From the NCBI RefSeq assembly GCF_015058545.1, contig NZ_SVCB01000032.1, forward strand, positions 1-31,225: DNA of 31,225 nt, given 5' to 3'. This stretch comes from Veillonella sp. GTDB taxonomy: Bacteria; Bacillota; Negativicutes; Veillonellales; Veillonellaceae. The position numbers and the translations under genes were made by a program. The notes beneath the pieces are model-generated. The model had not been told where the DNA came from. It ran no database searches and saw only the letters and a program-made list of their open reading frames with translations. This document shows positions 28,933 to 31,225 of this stretch, piece after piece (within the stretch, counting starts at the first letter, position 1; every line of letters begins with the position of its first letter).

Positions 28933-31225
28933 ATTACTGAAAAAACCGAAACAACCGGTGCTACGACGTATGATGTGAAATTGGCAGATAACATTACCTT
29001 AGGTAGTGTAGCTGACAGTGCAGCAGGTACAGAAGGGACAGACAGCTCTATTACTGTTAACGGTAAAGACGGTTCTTCCGTAGCTATTAACGGTGCTGAC
29101 GGCTCTATCGTATTGAATACGGCTGATGGTTCTCCTGTAACTATCCAAGCAGGCACAAGTGCTAATAATTTAGCCGGTAATGCTGTTGATCGTATTACTG
29201 TAGGCGGTCAAACTGTGGCGACTATGAGCGACGGTCTTAAATTCGCCGGTGATGACGGTCAGAGTGATCCAACTAAAATTATTCCTAAGACGCTTAACGA
29301 AAAATTAGATATTGTTGGTGGTGCTGAAGGTGATTTGACTGATAAAAATATTGGTGTAAACAATGTTAACGGCCAGTTAAAAGTTCAGTTAGCAAAAGAC
29401 GTTGATTTAGGTTCTACCGGCTCCTTAACCTTAGGCAATACTGTTGTTAATAACAATGGCATTACCATTACCCCAGCTACAGGTGATCCTGTGTCCTTGA
29501 CCGATTCCGGCCTTGACAATGGTAATAAGGTAATCAGTAATGTGGCTACCGGTGTTAAAGGTACGGATGCTGTTAACGTGGATCAGTTGACCAAGGCTAT
29601 TCAGGAAGTTAATGCCGGTGAAGGCAGCAAGACGCACCTTACAGTTGAAGGCGGTACTGCAGCCGGTACCGATGGCAACTATGCAGGTACGAACCTACAA
29701 GTTACTGAAAAAACGGAAACAAACGGTTCTACTACTTATGATGTAAAATTAGGGGATAACCTTACTTTAGGTAGTGCAGGTACAGACGGCGTTGATGGTT
29801 CTGTTACAGTTAAAGGTAAGGACGGTTCTTCTGTAGCTGTTAATGGTGCTGATGGCTCTATCACAGCGAAAGGTACCGACGGTTCTTCCGTAGCTATTAA
29901 CGGTGCCGATGGTTCTATTGGTTTGACCGGTTCCAACGGTACGACCACTACGATTAAAGGTGGCACCAGTGCCAATGACGTAAACGGCAACGCCGTTGAT
30001 CGTATTACCGTAGGCGACCAGACTGTGGCAACCTTAAATGACGGTATGGTTTATACCGGCGATACAGGTTCGGCTGCTGTTAAATTAAATAAAACTGTCA
30101 ATATTGTTGGCGGTGAAACAGATTCCTCTAAATTATCTACTGACAACAACATTGGTATTGTGGCCGCTCAAGACGGTGACAATGGCAAGTTAACAGTTCG
30201 TTTGGCTAAAGACATTACCGGTTTGAATACGGTAACAGCCGGCGATGCTACTATCGGCACTCAGACCGAAACTACGGCTGGTGGCGAAGCTCAAACGGGC
30301 AGCTATGTAACCGGTTTAGACAACACCACTTGGAATGTATCCAATCCTGACATCGTAACCGGCCGTGCGGCTACCGAAGATCAGCTCAAAACGGTAAGTG
30401 ATGCAGTGACTGCTGTTGCTGACGGTACCAGTGAAAATGCAACCGGTGGCTTCGGTCTCGCTGACGGCAGTGGCACAACGGTTAAACAAGACCTTGGTCA
30501 AACAATTACTGTTAAAGGTGGCGTAACCGACGGTACTGCTACAACCGATAATCCGGACGACGTTTCTAACATTACCACAGCTGTTAAAGACGGTGCCCTT
30601 GAAGTAAGTCTTAATAAAGACATCGACTTAGGCTCAACAGGTTCTGTAACAACCGGCAATACTGTTATTAATAACGACGGTGTGACAGTTGGCGATACAG
30701 CCCTTACAAGCGGTGGTTTAACAATCACTAACGGTCCGTCCGTAACAACTGACGGTATCGATGGTGGCAGCAAACAGATTACTAATGTGGCAAGCGGTTC
30801 CGACGGTACTGATGCAGACGGTAATAAAACATACAATACCGATACGAACGCAGCCAATATCGGTGACGTTAAAAATATCACAAACACTACGGTAAATGAT
30901 GCGAAAACAGAATTGACGAATAAAGGCTTAAACTTCACAGCCGATAGCGGCAATGCTGTACACCGTGATTTAGGCGAAACCTTAAATATTGCTGGTGACG
31001 GTAACATTACAACTACCAGTGATGCAACTAACGGTAAAATTACCGTAGGCTTGAGCGATACGATTGCACTTGGTGAAAAAGCAAGTGAAGACGGTACAAA
31101 TGAAGGCACAGATAGCTCTATTACTGTTAACGGTAAAGACGGTTCTGCCGTAACCATTAACGGTGCTGACGGCTCTATCGCTTTAAATACCGGTTCCGGT
31201 TCCCCTGTAAACATTGCAGCGGGCA
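28933..31225 (+). CDS. Adhesin stalk after the second TAG, running off the window
   Basis: The frame is open for 764 codons after the second TAG, without any further stop, to the end of the window. It begins ITEKTETTGATTYDVKLADN, the normal continuation of the stalk module: the paralogous copy at 29680-29750 reads AGTNLQVTEKTETNGSTTYD. It contains a neck at 29521-29610, a third copy of the VNIVGGETDSSKLSTDNN module (about 30090-30160) and a degenerate neck near 30771. There is no start codon with a ribosome site at its beginning, so it can only be made by reading through from upstream. Confidence 0.75.
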   Translation, partial: MTEKTETTGATTYDVKLADNITLGSVADSAAGTEGTDSSITVNGKDGSSVAINGADGSIVLNTADGSPVTIQAGTSANNLAGNAVDRITVGGQTVATMSDGLKFAGDDGQSDPTKIIPKTLNEKLDIVGGAEGDLTDKNIGVNNVNGQLKVQLAKDVDLGSTGSLTLGNTVVNNNGITITPATGDPVSLTDSGLDNGNKVISNVATGVKGTDAVNVDQLTKAIQEVNAGEGSKTHLTVEGGTAAGTDGNYAGTNLQVTEKTETNGSTTYDVKLGDNLTLGSAGTDGVDGSVTVKGKDGSSVAVNGADGSITAKGTDGSSVAINGADGSIGLTGSNGTTTTIKGGTSANDVNGNAVDRITVGDQTVATLNDGMVYTGDTGSAAVKLNKTVNIVGGETDSSKLSTDNNIGIVAAQDGDNGKLTVRLAKDITGLNTVTAGDATIGTQTETTAGGEAQTGSYVTGLDNTTWNVSNPDIVTGRAATEDQLKTVSDAVTAVADGTSENATGGFGLADGSGTTVKQDLGQTITVKGGVTDGTATTDNPDDVSNITTAVKDGALEVSLNKDIDLGSTGSVTTGNTVINNDGVTVGDTALTSGGLTITNGPSVTTDGIDGGSKQITNVASGSDGTDADGNKTYNTDTNAANIGDVKNITNTTVNDAKTELTNKGLNFTADSGNAVHRDLGETLNIAGDGNITTTSDATNGKITVGLSDTIALGEKASEDGTNEGTDSSITVNGKDGSAVTINGADGSIALNTGSGSPVNIAAG
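30040..30500 (+). repeat. Stalk repeat, partial copy 3
   Basis: Matches 27721-28170 at an offset of about 2329, but is more diverged (for example TVTAGDATIGTQTETTAGGEAQTG in place of TVEAGDAVIGNQGVATAGGVAQDG). The upstream stretch 29756-30039 likewise matches 27430-27720. Confidence 0.75.

Larger units (their letters stand above)
23587..31225 (+). pseudogene. Giant trimeric autotransporter adhesin frame with two in-frame TAG codons, incomplete at window end
   Basis: One reading frame runs from ATG 23587 to the window edge (2,546 codons, no frameshift), broken only by TAG at 24127-24129 and 28930-28932. It shows the order of a YadA-like trimeric autotransporter (type Vc): extended signal peptide, head of AxAIG repeats, neck, then a long stalk with necks at about 25270-25340, 25710-25790, 27205-27290, 28756-28845 and 29521-29610 (ITNVAxGxxxTDAVNVxQL), plus a sixth, degenerate one near 30771. 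The C-terminal beta-barrel anchor lies beyond the window. The protein would be exported by Sec and displayed on the outer membrane for adhesion or biofilm. Whether it is a recent pseudogene, read through, or affected by sequence errors cannot be decided here. AGGAGG lies 11 bases before the ATG. Confidence 0.85.

Noticed and set aside
30498..31214. Long minus-strand open frames in the adhesin (238 codons here, others at 26440, 28062 and 28249)
   Set aside because: They mirror the Gly/Thr/Asp/Val-rich repeats; the skewed codon pattern keeps the opposite strand free of stops. No ribosome sites or recognisable domains.
23587..31225. Genome-wide TAG reassignment to Gln
   Set aside because: The radical SAM gene, proC, sirC, hemL, the MATE gene and tyrA all end at TAG at the expected family lengths.

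Overview
The window looks like chromosome from a diderm Firmicute of the class Negativicutes, most likely close to Veillonella. A Firmicute-type cell-division cluster (pgeF, yggS, sepF, ylmH, divIVA), a T-box leader and Firmicute promoters and terminators sit beside a giant trimeric autotransporter with an extended signal peptide, a protein class that needs an outer membrane. The tandem CobT-like genes that match the Sporomusa/Veillonella ArsAB pair point the same way. The assignment to a lineage is inference from gene content.

Layout. 1-132 is the 3' end of tuf (EF-Tu) with its terminator. 312-2331 is a T-box-controlled Na+/solute symporter; the leader has one Stem I, whose specifier reads as UUC (Phe), followed by two complete antiterminator/terminator modules. 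2360-3017 is a thiol peroxidase of the glutathione-peroxidase family whose -10 lies in an OhrR-like palindrome. 3244-9445 holds a B12-binding-type radical SAM protein, then the ylm/division cluster, in which proC sits where ylmG (yggT) is found in Bacillus. 9525-16334 is a tetrapyrrole cluster (precorrin-2 dehydrogenase, hemA, hemC, cobA-hemD fusion, hemB, hemL) that runs from glutamyl-tRNA to uroporphyrinogen III, precorrin-2 and sirohydrochlorin. 16531-18243 is a small unknown gene plus a MATE transporter. 18364-22324 is tyrA followed by two CobT homologues and a His-rich, short LarC1-type protein. 22564-22919 is a tRNA cluster (Gly, Asn, Glu, Val) with promoters and terminator. 22920-23586 is an AT-rich intergenic stretch with a G9 tract, an orphan terminator and a large hairpin. 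23587 to the end of the window is one continuous adhesin reading frame, incomplete at the window edge.

How it fits together. The hem/sirC block makes the corrinoid precursor. The arsAB-like pair would activate a phenolic lower ligand for the finished cobamide. tyrA, tightly packed in front of it, supplies the aromatic pathway (tyrosine) from which p-cresol or phenol can be formed. The window can therefore be read as having two cobamide-related blocks, one for each half of the molecule.

Most worth a second look: the adhesin frame, which is open for over 7.6 kb except for two in-frame TAG codons (24127 and 28930), the second exactly where the paralogous repeats have Gln; the tyrA-arsA-arsB-larC1 operon; and the T-box with two decision modules.
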